Shown: positions 10,144-20,281 of the stretch, in pieces
Layout of the letters: each line of letters opens with the position of its first letter
Numbering within the stretch: the first letter of the stretch is position 1
Assembly (NCBI GenBank): GCA_026075535.2
Contig: AP026547.1
Span: 7,502,001-7,566,000, forward strand
Length of the DNA stretch: 64,000 nt
Source of the DNA: Tricholoma matsutake
Lineage: Eukaryota > Basidiomycota > Agaricomycetes > Agaricales > Tricholomataceae
Reading direction: 5' to 3'
The notes under the pieces: generated by a model
Databases searched by the model: none
The model's input: only the letters and a program-made list of their open reading frames with translations
Told to the model about the DNA's origin: nothing
Position numbers and translations under genes: made by a program

Positions 10144-11216
10144 TCACTTCTCGATGCCATCATCACTGGCTATGAGACTGATTCCTTCACCAAACAGCTT
10201 ATGAAGGATATCAACATGAGGAGCATTGAAGGGGCAACCCTCACCAATTCGGCTGCCAACTTGTGATCCCACAAGATCTCAAGGTACATGAACCACTCTA
10301 CAACCTGGCACATGATACCTTGGGCCATTTTGGCTTTGACAAAAGCTATGAATCCCTCCGCAGCTCTTATTACTGGCCAAACATGCACCGGGACTTGGAA
10401 AATGCATACATCCCATCATGCACTGAGTGCCAGCAAAACAAAAACTGGACCACAAAACCCACTGGTCTCTTGCACCCACTACCAGTACCTGATGACTGTT
10501 TCAACACCGTCGCCCTGGATTTCATTGGCCCACTACCAGAGGAGAATAGAAAGGACACCATTCTGACCATGACAGACCTCCTTGGTGCTGACATACACAT
10601 TGTCAGCATTCACTCCTCATATACCGCTGCCCAGTTCACCATTGTGCTCTTTGATGAATGGTACTGTGAAAATGGCCTCATGCTACACCTCATCTCTGAC
10701 AGAGATGCAGGTTTCACTGCCAACCTTTGGACTGCACTCCACAAGCTCACTGGCATTAAACTAAAAATGTCCACATCCTATCACCCCGAAACTGATGGCA
10801 GCAGTGAATGGACAAACAAAACCGTGAACCAAGCCATTTGGTACCATGTTGACAACAACCAGAAGGGCTGGCTAGCTAAACTCCCCTGTGTACAGTTTGC
10901 CATCATGAACACCATGAATGCATCCACTGGCTTCTCTGGTTTCCAACTCAAAACCAGCTGATCTCCATGCATCATCCTGCCTATTGTGCCCCTCACCAAA
11001 AATGCCACTGCTGAGCAGATCACTGCACACAACATCATTACACATGTCCACCTTGATGTTCAGGAAGCACAGGACAACCTCCTTGCTGCCAAAATTTGCC
11101 AGGCATATCATGCCAACAAGCACCGGGTGCCTGAGGATGTCTATGAGGTCAGCGACCTTGTCATGCTCTCCACCAAAAATTGCCACCACAATTACAAATG
11201 CAAAGGCAAAACATGA
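10144..11216 (+). pseudogene. Gypsy-A1 integrase
   Basis: A frame change separates it from RNase H; relative to Gypsy-A2 about 15 bp are missing near 10,248. The zinc module HDTLGHFGFDKSY ... CTECQQNK (about 10,308-10,440) is followed by the core with DFIGPLPEEN, SDRDAGFTA and the Glu of DGSSEWTNK (about 10,520-10,810). A stop at about 10,959 splits it from the C-terminal part (DLVMLSTKN), which ends at TGA 11,214. Integrates the cDNA in a functional element; not translatable here. Confidence 0.87.
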
Positions 11217-11603
11217 GTTGCCAAATTCATGCTGTGACACAACAGCCCATACATGGTCACACATACCTTCCCTGAATGCTCCAAATACACTCTCAAACTT
11301 CCCAACAACCCCAACACCTTCCCTGGGTTCCATGCACACCTACTAAAACAATATGTCTCCAATGACCCACTCCTCTTCCCTGACTGGGAGCCAGCTCAGC
11401 CAATGCCAATTGTCACTGAAGATGGCACTGAGGAGTGGTACATTGACAAAATTGTGGATGCACACCGATGCAGCAGGGGTGTACAATACCTTGTCCATTA
11501 TGAAGGATATGGGAAAGAACACGACGAGTGGCGCCCCAGCTCTGAAATGGCCAACAATGATGCCCTTGACCAGTGGGAAGATGAAAATGGGACAGAGGTC
11601 TGA
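11217..11603 (+). pseudogene. Gypsy-A1 integrase tail with chromodomain
   Basis: Starts KFML then a stop, then NSPYMVTHTFPECSKYTLKL, and from about 11,430 a chromodomain: EEWYIDKIVDAHRC, YLVHYEGYGKEHDEWRP, ALDQWEDE. The aromatic positions of the histone-binding cage (Tyr, Trp and the Tyr of HYEGY) are recognisable. In chromoviruses this domain directs insertion to heterochromatin. Gypsy-A2 has lost the region. Ends at TGA 11,601-11,603. Confidence 0.85.
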
Positions 11604-11624
11604 GACCCACACAATTTTTTCAAG

Positions 11625-12481
11625 TGTAAGTCTGGCCCCACAGACTCATGACATTACAACAAGTTAATTTACCTACACCGCTGTTACACACTTCCATGGC
11701 GCTGGCACACCACACACATCGCCGACACAACCACCCTCACTGCCAACACAGCCATCGGCGATAGCACAGCCACCTATGGCGCATAAACAACTCACCAACA
11801 CCAGGCATACCAATGTCTGTGTTACATTACTACACCACTGTTAAACACTTCCATGGTGCTGGCACAGCCACACACATTGCCGACACAACCACCCTTGCTG
11901 CCAGCACAGCCACCGGTGATAGCATAGCCACCTACAGTGCATAAACAACTCACCAACACTAGATATACCAATGTCTGTGTTACAGTGAGTTATGGCCACC
12001 CTATGCTGCCGACACATCCCATGGCACTGACACAGCCACACACATTGCTGACACAATCACCCTCGCCAACAACAACCAGTGACATGCATCCTGGCAACAG
12101 CACCATACATCCTTATCACCCTTCTATCCACATCCAGCAGTGCCGACATTATCCTATTGATGCGGTACCTTCCTATTGATGCGGTACCTTCCTATTGATG
12201 CAGTACCTTTCTATTTTGTGACTATGCCCAATGTGGCCTTCCCAAATCACACACTATGTTTGATGCAGCCTTTTACTTACACAGTCAATCTTTTTCTTAT
12301 ATATTACTTATTTTTTATTCCTTAACCTTTGTTCCTACTTCCATGCAACAAAGGTATAGTAACTTCCTATTCTTTTATTTGTAGTAACTTATGGTTCCTA
12401 CTTCCATGCAACAAAGATAATTTGATCCTGTCTTTAAGTAAACCTAAGTCTAGTGTAGGCTGCCAAACTTGGCATCCTTCC
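11625..12481 (+). repeat. Gypsy-A1 3' LTR (about 857 bp) with internal tandem repeats
   Basis: Starts TGTAAGTCTGGCCCC, matching the Gypsy-A2 5' LTR at 49,892, and ends near GGCATCCTTCC. Three imperfect units of about 150 bp (from about 11,685, 11,838 and 11,995) contain ACACACATCGCCGACACAAC and AACTCACCAACACCAG. Short frames inside are repeat translations. Confidence 0.85.
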
Positions 12482-13129
12482 CATTTATCAAACACACTGC
12501 AAATATCCCCAAGTTCAACTCCTCCAAAGAATTATCTGCAATGCTTTCTGACTTATATTTAGTTGCGTGCGATGAGTTCCATGTTCCTCAAAATGCCTCA
12601 ATGGTGTTCATACCTATGCAAACTTCTTCATCATATGTTTCCCCTTCCTCAGTTGTTTCCAACAATTGCCAGTCTAGTTATTCATCGATGAAGAAGAAGT
12701 ATAAACCAGTTGCGCAGAAGGTCCATCCAATTGTGGCCAAACTACCTGATCAATTTTGAATTATTCGACACATTGAGGGTGATCCCCTCAAAGACATGCC
12801 TCCACTAAATCCCCATCCTCCGATATTTGAACCAACTCCTCGGTATAACCTCGAACACAAAAACATCATCGATCAAAATCATCCAGGCGATTTTCTATGG
12901 CCTCAAGAATGAGACCTCATGCATGACTTTATTCGAAACCAGCAAGTGGGGTTTGCATGGACCAAAAATGAACGACAAAGTTTTTGACCCAATTTCTTCC
13001 CCCCTATCAAGTTCCCAGTCATCCCTCACACTCCTTGGGTTGAGCATAACATCCCCATACCTCCTGGTCTGTATGAACAGATCTGTGAAATGCTGAAAAA
13101 GAAGATCAAAGCAGGAGTCTATGAGTCAT
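12482..13129 (+). pseudogene. Gypsy-B1 pol N-terminal region before RT
   Basis: Contains MKKKYKPVAQKVHPIVAKLP, a TGA, IIRHIEGDPLKDMPPLNPHP, then in another frame MHDFIRNQQVGFAWTKNE, and finally NIPIPPGLYEQICEMLKKKI: the stretch leading into RT in this gypsy family. Broken by stops and frame changes. The reading would continue at 15,005, as the uninterrupted Gypsy-B2 copy at about 61,884-61,915 shows. Confidence 0.8.
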
Positions 13130-13309
13130 CAAACTCACAGTAATTTACACTCCTCCACCTATTCCAATCAGACTCACCGGAGTCCAGTGGATTCCAGTTA
13201 TTCCGACCAAATTCTGGTCACTCCAGATGCTCAACTTAGAGTATATACCCTAATGGATAGTCAAATTTCAAGTCTTAAGTTGTCAAAGTGCCTACAAAAT
13301 ATATTTGTG

Positions 13310-13400
13310 CAGAGTAAGAATTGAACTCAAGACATCTTGATTAGAGTGATCACATGACAAACCAAACATGTGTGCTTAACCAGTTGAGCCACAGGAGAAT
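13310..13400 (-). other. tRNA-like segment, E2 left arm
   Basis: On the minus strand: A-box-like TGTGGCTCAACTGG, a D-arm-like GCTC...TTAAGC and a B-box-like GAGTTCAATTC (plus-strand positions about 13,394 down to 13,318). Very similar to the segments at 18,766, 24,400 and 44,645. Confidence 0.55.
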
Positions 13401-13545
13401 TATTAGTTAGTAATATAATGTTTATTCATGACACTCTAATTTTTTAGTTAAGATCAAAATTTTTTAATTAACCACATCCCTCACATTGAATGCGAAGGAG
13501 TGGGCATGATTGTGATTATATACATAAACAAAAAATCCTCCCTCT

Positions 13546-13739
13546 CACAAGATGCAAGAGGGAGTTTTATTTATATGCATAAAAAGCTAACCCCTCACGC
13601 CGAACACGAGGGGGGAGGTAAAAATGACAAAAAAAATCCCTCCCCCAGGCAAAATGGGGGAGGGGGGGCACAATACTAATAAATAATTAAAAGTACAAAA
13701 AAAACCCTCCCCACACAAAGTGCGGGGGAGGAGGAGGGG
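13546..13739. repeat. Four GC-rich hairpins in E2
   Basis: Successive short palindromes separated by AT-rich spacers: CCTCCCTCTCACAAGATGCA.., CCCCTCACGCCGAACACGAG.., CCTCCCCCAGGCAAAATGGG.. and CCCTCCCCACACAAAGTGCG.. . Each folds as a stem of 7-10 bp with a GCA/TTTG-type loop. Confidence 0.7.
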
Positions 13740-13960
13740 ATGTGACCCCGCTGTTGTCTGTCCTTCCACCAACAATCCACCCCACGAGCAGTTGCTTGTG
13801 AGGCTGGGGGCGGGTGGTGTGTCGTTGGCCCTGTCGTTGGCAGCCATGCTTTGCGTTCTGGGGGGTTCTGGTGCTGGTAGACAGTGGCATCATTGTTGTT
13901 GTTGCCTGCACACACTCACGATCCACCCTACGAGCAGGGGCTCACAGGTGTGGGGTGGGT

Positions 13961-14409
13961 GTGTTGGCTCATTTGCAGGTGGTGGTGTCATTACTAGTAG
14001 ATTATAACCTAGAAAACTAAAAAAACGAGTTAGTTAGTTTATAAAAACAAAAAGCAAATGAAAAAAAATCACATAGGGCCCAAACAATGCGATCTGCATC
14101 GTTTGGGCCCGTGTTGGCTCGTTTGCAGTGGTGGTGTTGTTACTAGTAGATTATAACCTAGAAAACTAAAAAAATGAGTTAGTTAGTTTATTAAAACAAA
14201 AACCAAATGAAAAAAACTTACATAGGGCCCAAACGACGCAATCTGCATTGTTTGGGCCTGCGTTGGCTCATTTGCGAGTGGTGGCATTGTTGCCAGTAGA
14301 TTATAACCTAGAAAGCTAAAAAAAAGGTTAGTTAGTTTATAAAAACAAAAAGCAAACAAAAAAAAACATACTTAGGCCCCAAATGACACAATCTGCATCA
14401 TTTGGGCCT
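13961..14409 (-). repeat. Tandem array of 150-bp intron-bearing modules in E2
   Basis: Three units (starting 13,961, 14,111 and about 14,260) plus a partial fourth. Read on the minus strand, each has a GGGCCCAAAC..GTTTGGGCCC palindrome, then a GT-start followed by a T-rich run, CATTTGCTTTTTGTTTTTAT, ACTAACTAAC and TTTAG/CTAG. That resembles a fungal intron with 5' site, branch site and 3' site. E4 holds two more units in the opposite orientation (about 23,400-23,700). No conserved protein frame is seen. Confidence 0.75.
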
Positions 14410-14667
14410 GCATTCTGTCCAGTCAGCTCATTTGAAGGTGGTGGTGATGGTGGGAGTGGGCATGGGAATGGTGGTGGTGGGTGCGCACACAGTGGTAGTG
14501 GTAGAGTGGAGAGGAGGAGGAGGCAGCCTTGACGACGGTGGTGGTGGTTGTGAGCTGGCAGTCACATGTCACATGTCATGCAATATGCATGTGTGCGTAT
14601 TCCATTAATGGCTGTAACTATGCACCTTGGTTGGGTAATAAAAGCATTAGATGTATGTAGATGAATA

Positions 14668-14745
14668 ATGACCCAGTAGCTCAGTGGTTAAGTGTGCTGT
14701 TATGTGTGCAGACCCAAGGTCGAGTGTTCAATTCTTGTTGCACAT
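14668..14745 (+). other. tRNA-like segment, E2 right arm
   Basis: A-box-like TAGCTCAGTGG (14,677-14,687) and B-box-like GTGTTCAATTCT (14,724-14,735), oriented toward the right terminus. Not a complete tRNA. Confidence 0.5.
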
Positions 14746-15004
14746 CAAAATTTTATTTGGGAAAGCACATGCATTCTGGTTATTCCAGTTATGCTAGTGC
14801 CGTGCATCCAGTTGATCCGACTATTCCAGGTAAAAATGAGTCCAGGTAGATTCTGGGGATTCCAGAGGTAAAATTGACCCCCCAGTCCGACCAGAATTAT
14901 GAATTGTGAGAAAAATATATGTAAATGGAATTGACCGGAATTCCGGAAATTCCAACTGGAATCCAACCGGAATAGGTGGAGGAGTGTAATGTACTCTGAA
15001 CTCG

Positions 15005-16160
15005 TCATATTGATTGCAATGGTTTTGCATTGCGAAGAAAGATGCAAAATCGCTTCAAATAGTCCACAGTCTCAAGCCACTAAACCAAGTGATGATTCAG
15101 CACTCAGGTGTCGTCCCAATCCCCAAGCATTTAGCTGAACAGTTTGGGGGATGTGCTTGTGGTGGGATGTTGGATTTATATGTTGCATTCGACAAAAGGC
15201 TCATAGCTGAATCTTCTCAAGATCTAACAACTTTCCAGACCCCATTCAGTGCGCTTCAAATTGTCACCCTACCAATGGGTTGGACAAACTCGGTTCTGAT
15301 CTTACACAATGATGTCACATTCATCCTACAACCCAAAGTCCCTCATATCACGATCCCTTATATTGATGACACACCAGTGAAGCATCTGAAATCAGAATAT
15401 CAAATGATCAGTGGGTCTTATGAAATGATCACCAACAACCCAGGCATTTGATGATTTATATGGGAGCATTTCAAGAACCTGAATCGCATTGTCCAGCGCA
15501 TGAAGTATTGTGGTGGGATGTTCTCAGGACCCAAACTATGTGCTTGTGTCCCCAAAATAATCATTTTAGGTCATCAATGCAATATTCAAGGTCGAATGGC
15601 TGATCTGATGTGCATTGATAAGATTCAGAAGTGGGGTCCATGTTGTACACTCACAGAAGTTAAGGTGTTCTTAGGAATGATTGGAGTTTGTCAAATTTTT
15701 ATTCAGAGTTTCGCACATTGAGCAGCCACGCTAATCAACCTTACTTGAAAAGATGTACCCTTCAAATTCAGCTCATCTCAGGTAGCAGCACAAGAAGATC
15801 TCAAGCAAGCACTGCTAAACTTGCCAGCAATTCGAGTGATTGACTATACCTCAAACGCCCCAGTCATCCTCACAGTCAACACATTGAGCATCACGATTGG
15901 CTATTTCCTAGCACAATGTGACCACAATAATCCTTGAAAATGATACTACAGTTGATTTGGCTCGATCACACTTAACGACTGCAAATCCTGGTTCTCACAA
16001 CCAAAACTCGAACTTTATGGTCTATATCAAGCCCTTGGTGCACTTTGATTGTATTTTATAGGGGTACAAAACCTTATCGTCAAAGTTGATGCAAGATATA
16101 TCAAAGGCATGCTCTCAAATCCCAATATTGTGCCTAGCGCTAGCATCAATTGATGGATTG
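15005..16160 (+). pseudogene. Gypsy-B1 reverse transcriptase and RNase H
   Basis: RT text resumes after E2: SLKPLNQVMIQHSGVVPIPK, GGMLDLYVAFDKRLIAESSQ, FQTPFSALQIVTLPMGWTNS and PYIDDTPVKH, with an intact YIDD at 15,359-15,370. The thumb follows (HQCNIQGRMADLMCIDKI, KVFLGMIGVCQIFIQSFAH), then RNase H remnants (IDYTSNAPVILTVN; Asp changed to Asn where Gypsy-B2 has AVDTSS). Stops at 15,449, 15,719 and several further on. Confidence 0.85.
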
Positions 16161-16876
16161 TTTCAATTCTAATGTTCCACTTCATGCTAGTTCATGTTGC
16201 AGGTATGCACCATGGGCCAGACAGTCTTTTGCGACATCCTCAACAAACCGAAGATGACAATATCAAAGTAGAAGAAGAATTTGGCAATTGGATCGACAAA
16301 CTACATGGCTTCATTCACCAAATCAACCCAATTTTGATTTGACCTTTCCCCTCTCATGCGACATATCTGACTTTTGCCCAAGCCTCAGATTTCAGTAAGG
16401 GGGAGGATGTTTCATATGAAGATGTACCTCAATCGGACAAAGCAAAGAAAGAAGACAAATGATTGCTGCTCATTCACAGATGGTTAGACAACATGGTGTG
16501 ACCCCCAAATCTATCAGATACTGAGTATGCTACCTTTGTGTGATATTGCACTGAGTTCTTCATAGATTCCAGAGAACTATGGGGAAAGATCATCATGGAG
16601 AACACAAGATCATTGCAATCCCAGAATGTTGCATCGATATTATCCAGTCATCGCATGACCATATCAGACACAAAATGATCTTTGCCACAAAATCTCATGT
16701 CACCCTACAATTCTGGTGGCCCAACCTGAAAGCCAATATTGCATGGTACATCCAAACATGTTACTGTCAGTTGTGACAGACTCGAAATCTCCTTATTCCA
16801 CCAATCGTCGCCACCCCCACCCCTCTATTCGGAAAAGTCCACATTGACACGATGCTTCACAATGAAACAGCAAAGA
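16161..16876 (+). pseudogene. Gypsy-B1 integrase zinc region and start of core
   Basis: Fragments matching Gypsy-B2 at about 63,061-63,840: VHVAGMHHGPDSLL, SDFSKGEDVSYEDVPQSDKA, IIQSSHDHIRHKMIFATKSH, LQFWWPNLKANIAWYIQTCY (zinc-module region). The core is mostly deleted: the Gypsy-B2 stretch of about 90 bp after its position 63,745 is missing here. Confidence 0.78.
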
Positions 16877-17570
16877 CCAGCTCTATTTGTCTTTGTCAAA
16901 GTCAGGAATGCCTTCATTGATGTCTCCGTCAACGTCCAATGTTGTTTGCAGTTGTTTGAGCCAACAATTGTTGATATCAAAGAAGCTTGGAGGAAGGGGA
17001 ATCAATTTTCAAGCTAGATAGGGAAGAACTTGGAAAGCAGCTACTGGTCAATGAAGGACTGACCCATGGAGCTCACAAAGAATATAAGTGCCTCCATAGT
17101 TTTGTGTGATAACAATAAGTGGGCTGAGATATTGAGCTCACATTTTTTGATTGAGGGCTTTTTTGATCTGTGTGTTTTGCATGAGTACAAGGTCACCTTT
17201 TTTGAAATTGTAGTCTCAAATTGTTCGCTTGTGAACTTCTTCAAAGCGTCTCGCAGCTTCTTGTCAAGCAGTGTAGACTCTAGAGTAGAGTACTTCAAGA
17301 TCAGTCAAGCATTTCTGTAGTGCGATAGCACATCGGGCTATGAGATCAGTGGAGGAAAGTATCGAGTCAGGTGGCAGCTGTAGATATGGCCCTTCTGAGA
17401 TGTCGAGAGGGATGAATGGATGAGAACCTGTGATCGCAAAATAGGGTGAACAGCCCATTTGTTTTTGAACTGTTACACATTCTGCCCAAAAGACCAAGTA
17501 GGTCCCAACTGACCATCGAGTTTGATTGCCCTCAATGGCCTTGTTGTTAGGAAACCACCCCATTACCTAA
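16877..17570 (-). pseudogene. Gypsy-B1 integrase C-terminal segment, inverted
   Basis: On the minus strand this reads NQTRWSVGTYLVFWAECVTV, GCSPYFAITGSHPFIPLDIS, SILSSTDLIARCAIALQK, then KKFTSEQFETTISKK, GTYILCELHGSV, AAFQVLPYLA and an acidic tail ending in a stop near 16,893. That is the end of a gypsy-B-type integrase in the opposite orientation to its own RT. The junction at about 16,876 follows GCAAAGACCA. Inferred: an inversion, or two nested copies in opposite orientation. Confidence 0.7.
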
Positions 17571-17829
17571 TAAAATTTCATTTTTATTTTATTATGTTGA
17601 ATTATGCTACATGATGCCAAATGACGCTACACTTTGATAGCATGAGAATTTTATTTTGCACACATCAATATGTACGTGCATGTACGAGTGAGTCAGTAAC
17701 AACAATGTACAATATATGTAACATAGTATATAAACCCTAAATATATGCCTAGGGGACCCCAGTTGTGTTCTCTTAGGTATTCCACCTATGTTTTTGGTGT
17801 GAAAGGCCTTTCTCAACCAACTCACCTAT
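17571..17829 (+). other. LTR-like stretch, unassigned
   Basis: Begins TGTTGAATTATGCTACATGA (from about 17,596), has a TATA-like TATATAAACCCTAAATA near 17,730, and ends near AACCAACTCACCTATTAAT. The shape recalls an LTR, but no partner LTR or duplication is visible in the window. Confidence 0.3.
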
Positions 17830-18379
17830 TAATAACCCCTCACATCAAAACCATCAATTCCCCCATCATGAGCACTGTACCCTTGACAAACCCTCCCATA
17901 CCCTTGGCAACCCTTACATGTTTCCATACCCTTACCCCTAAGGGTAGGGTGTTCAGGGGTAGGGGTAAGGGTATGAGATTTGACACCCAGGGGTAACCCC
18001 TGCCTTGCCCTAACCAGAACCCCAGAACGTGAAGCACTGCTGCCATCCACAATGGATGACAACAACAAGGACAACAACAACAGTGAGGCCAGGAAACAAC
18101 ACCCAGGATGACCAGCACCCCCCACCGCTGCAAGCAACTGCTCATGGGGTGGAGATGGGGTGCGAGAGGTGAGAACAATAAGGAGCAGTAGCACCCCCAA
18201 CTACCACCATGAGCAACTGCTCATGGGGTGAATATGGGGTGCAAGAGTGCAGGCACAACAAAAAGGAGAACGACCAGGAACCATGGTGATGGATGACACA
18301 CCACCCACCCAGGACAACCTGAGCACCCCATCCCACTGCTGCAAGCTGCTGCTCACAGGGTGGACACCCACATCACAAC

Positions 18380-18571
18380 CACCTCCCTGCATTTTGCATG
18401 GGGAGGGTTTGTTTTTTGTTTTCTATTTACATTATTACCCCCTTGCCCACATTTTATGTGGGTGAGGGGATTTTGTTTTTTATTTATAATTGTTGCCCTC
18501 CCCTCGCATTTGTTTAGTTGTGTTATGTAGATATTGCATTGCCCCTCCCCTGCATTTTGTGTGGGCAGGGT
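18380..18571. repeat. Three GC-rich hairpins in E3
   Basis: CCTCCCTGCATTTTGCATGG.., CCCCCTTGCCCACATTTTAT.. and CCCCTCCCCTGCATTTTGTG.. each pair with a following GGGGAGGG/GTGAGGGG/GGGCAGGG. Confidence 0.65.
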
Positions 18572-18765
18572 TTTTTTACTTTTATGTTTTTTGACTCTCA
18601 TGCTGAATGCAAGGGGTTTTTAATATAATTATAGTACCCTCTTTAGTTACTAAAATTTATTTGATTTTAAATATATAACAATGTTCAAGAGGGTTTAAAT
18701 AAGTAATTGAGTTTGAGTTTGAGTTTTGAGTGTCATAAATAAACTTTATATTAGTAACAAATAAT

Positions 18766-18848
18766 CCTCCTGTGGCTCAACTGGTTGAGCATGCTTGTTT
18801 GTTATGTGATGGTAACCTGAGGTCTTAAGTTCAATCCTTTGTGGCAGG
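18766..18848 (+). other. tRNA-like segment, E3 right arm
   Basis: TGGCTCAACTGGTTGAGC gives an A-box and a perfect GCTC/GAGC D-stem; AAGTTCAATCC (18,827-18,837) is the B-box-like part. The acceptor stem does not close. Confidence 0.55.
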
Positions 18849-20127
18849 GTGGAAAGTCTATTGGTGATCTGTTGACCAGGTGGTCACAATGTGGGAGGAT
18901 TGGTAAGCAAAAATGGTAAAATGAGAGGATAAGAGTTGGTAAATGAGCCAAAAGCTAGCTGAAAGGAACAGGGGTGTGCAGTAATGCACTAGAACAAAGA
19001 CAGCATGAGACATGTAGCAAGAGGGGCAATCAATGTTAATAGAAGACATTGCCAATGAGTTTATGTGCAGGTATCATCAAAAACAAAGACTCGATGCATC
19101 AAAGTGAAAGTGGCTCGATGGAGTGACAAAGTATACCAGTTTACTGGGAATATAACTTGTAGTTATGGGATTTCCAGGGAAATGAAGAAACTGGGCTGAA
19201 AGACTAATAACTTGAATACTTAGCTTAACTTCTACACCTTTGTGTGTAGTAAACTTGGGTAACCTTCATAAACTTGGAGGGAAACTTAAGGGGAAACATG
19301 AAATGAGAGTCAAAAGTGATTTGTCCCATTCAAGAGGTGGGGAGACACCTTTATACAAGTCATAGTACCAATAATGAAAAAGCCATATTGCATGTGTTCT
19401 CTTGTGCTGACAGGACCAATCAACCAGAGAGATAAACTAGCAAAGAAGCAGGGTTGTCAAATTTGGAAAGTGTTGTTGATCTTCAAGATAAGGTTGGTGT
19501 TTGCACAGCAGGTGATGTCAAGGTGGTGTTGTTGAGTCCTTGTCTCAGGGTTTCAGCAACTGGGGATGACTCAGGGAGAGGACTGTTGTCGAGGTTCTCT
19601 ATTGACATCATGTTGCCTGTGCCCCCAGCAAGCATGGAGAACACTCAAATGGTATCCCTCAACCCTACTGTCCAGTTGATTGACCCATCGACTAAGAAGT
19701 TGACTAGCCAATGAAAGAGAAATTGGATAAAATCCTGGATCATCACCAAGATGAGTTATAAATAGAAAAAAGAAGTGTTGGATGCAAAAACAATTAATAA
19801 CTGAGACCATTCCATCTTGCTGACAGTGGAGCTGTCACTGTGAGAGCTGAGGAAGCATTGAAATGTGATGGGACATGTGATTGATGCATTTTTGTATGAA
19901 GAGATGACATTGTTCATCTTGAGAAGGGTCGAATAATGTACTGTAATGGATGAAGACAAAGTTAGTAACTAGAAGTATTGAAGAATGTAGGAAAAAGGGA
20001 AGGGTATATGGCAGTCCAAGAGTTCCAGTGCGTGAAGGTGCATCCATGACGAAATTCCCAGGGATGGGGAAGTTGATGAACAGGCCTACTACCCCTTCCA
20101 CACCTTGCTCTGCACAATCTTATCTTG
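18849..20127. other. Unassigned insertion in E3 right arm
   Basis: AT-rich DNA of about 1.28 kb between two parts of the arm that are contiguous in E4. Short frames exist (19,454-19,714 on plus; 19,835-20,101 on minus) but none shows a motif I recognise, and no terminal repeats are visible. Identity unknown. Confidence 0.35.
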
Positions 20128-20281
20128 TAGGCACTTCATGACTTTCATACAGTCTGAAAAGCTTGAAACTCATAAGATGTTAACTTGATAGCATGGATTC
20201 TGCACAGTCTGTGTGGACTAGCACAGACTACATGTAGTCCATCGGATCCATGTGGAACATATGGGGGAGTGTAAATTACTG

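Larger units (their letters stand above)
8056..12481 (+). mobile_element. Gypsy-A1: decayed chromodomain gypsy element, 5' part displaced
   Basis: Order: protease, RT, RNase H, integrase, chromodomain, 3' LTR (Ty3/gypsy chromovirus). It begins abruptly at 8,056 where E1 is inserted; gag and the 5' LTR must lie left of the window. Gypsy-A2 (49,892-55,193) is homologous throughout and shows the missing gag. The right flank (CATTTATCAAACACACTGC) is Gypsy-B sequence, also found at about 61,243. Confidence 0.88.
13138..14996. mobile_element. E2: hAT-like composite element (1,859 bp) inside Gypsy-B1
   Basis: Left end CAGTAATTTACACTCCTCC and right end (reverse complement) GAGTACATTACACTCCTCC are inverted repeats that continue into CACCTATTCC. 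Flanks CAAACTCA (13,130-13,137) and TGAACTCG (14,997-15,004) are a decayed 8-bp duplication; all three differences are transitions, and the empty Gypsy-B2 site reads TGAACTCA. Inside: a tRNA-like segment near each end in opposite orientation, four GC hairpins, palindromes, and a tandem array of intron-like modules. No transposase. Confidence 0.82.
12482..17570 (+). mobile_element. Gypsy-B1: decayed second gypsy family, interrupted and partly inverted
   Basis: Homologous to Gypsy-B2 from about 61,243 onward. It runs from the pol N-terminal region through RT, RNase H and integrase, and is interrupted by E2 at 13,138-14,996. Its first part is cut by Gypsy-A1. The integrase core is shortened at about 16,850-16,876, and the remaining integrase C-terminus lies on the opposite strand (16,877-17,570). 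Confidence 0.85.
17830..20281. mobile_element. E3: partial hAT-like composite element, right end at 20,281
   Basis: Right end GGGGGAGTGTAAATTACTG (about 20,263-20,281) is the reverse complement of the family terminus; the presumed target copy GAATGTAG follows. Inside are three palindromes of the GAGCAACTGCTC type (18,131, 18,208, 18,345), hairpins at 18,380-18,571 and a tRNA-like segment at 18,766. The arm sequence after the tRNA-like part resumes only at about 20,128, so 18,849-20,127 looks inserted. No left terminus was found. Confidence 0.5.

Noticed and set aside
13676..14020. Several overlapping frames on both strands in E2
   Set aside because: Low-complexity module DNA. Frames are open because the repeats lack stops, not because of selection.
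13961..14409. CRISPR-like array
   Set aside because: Units are 150 bp and repeated throughout, with no unique spacers, in a eukaryotic repeat region.
17935..17995. Telomere-like TTAGGG/CCCTAA repeat
   Set aside because: The TACCCCTAAGGGTAGGG / GGGGTAGGGGTAAGGG text is an irregular local palindrome, not a regular telomeric array.
19454..19714. 86-codon frame as a host gene exon
   Set aside because: No motif, no splice-like context and no homologous copy; kept only as unassigned DNA.
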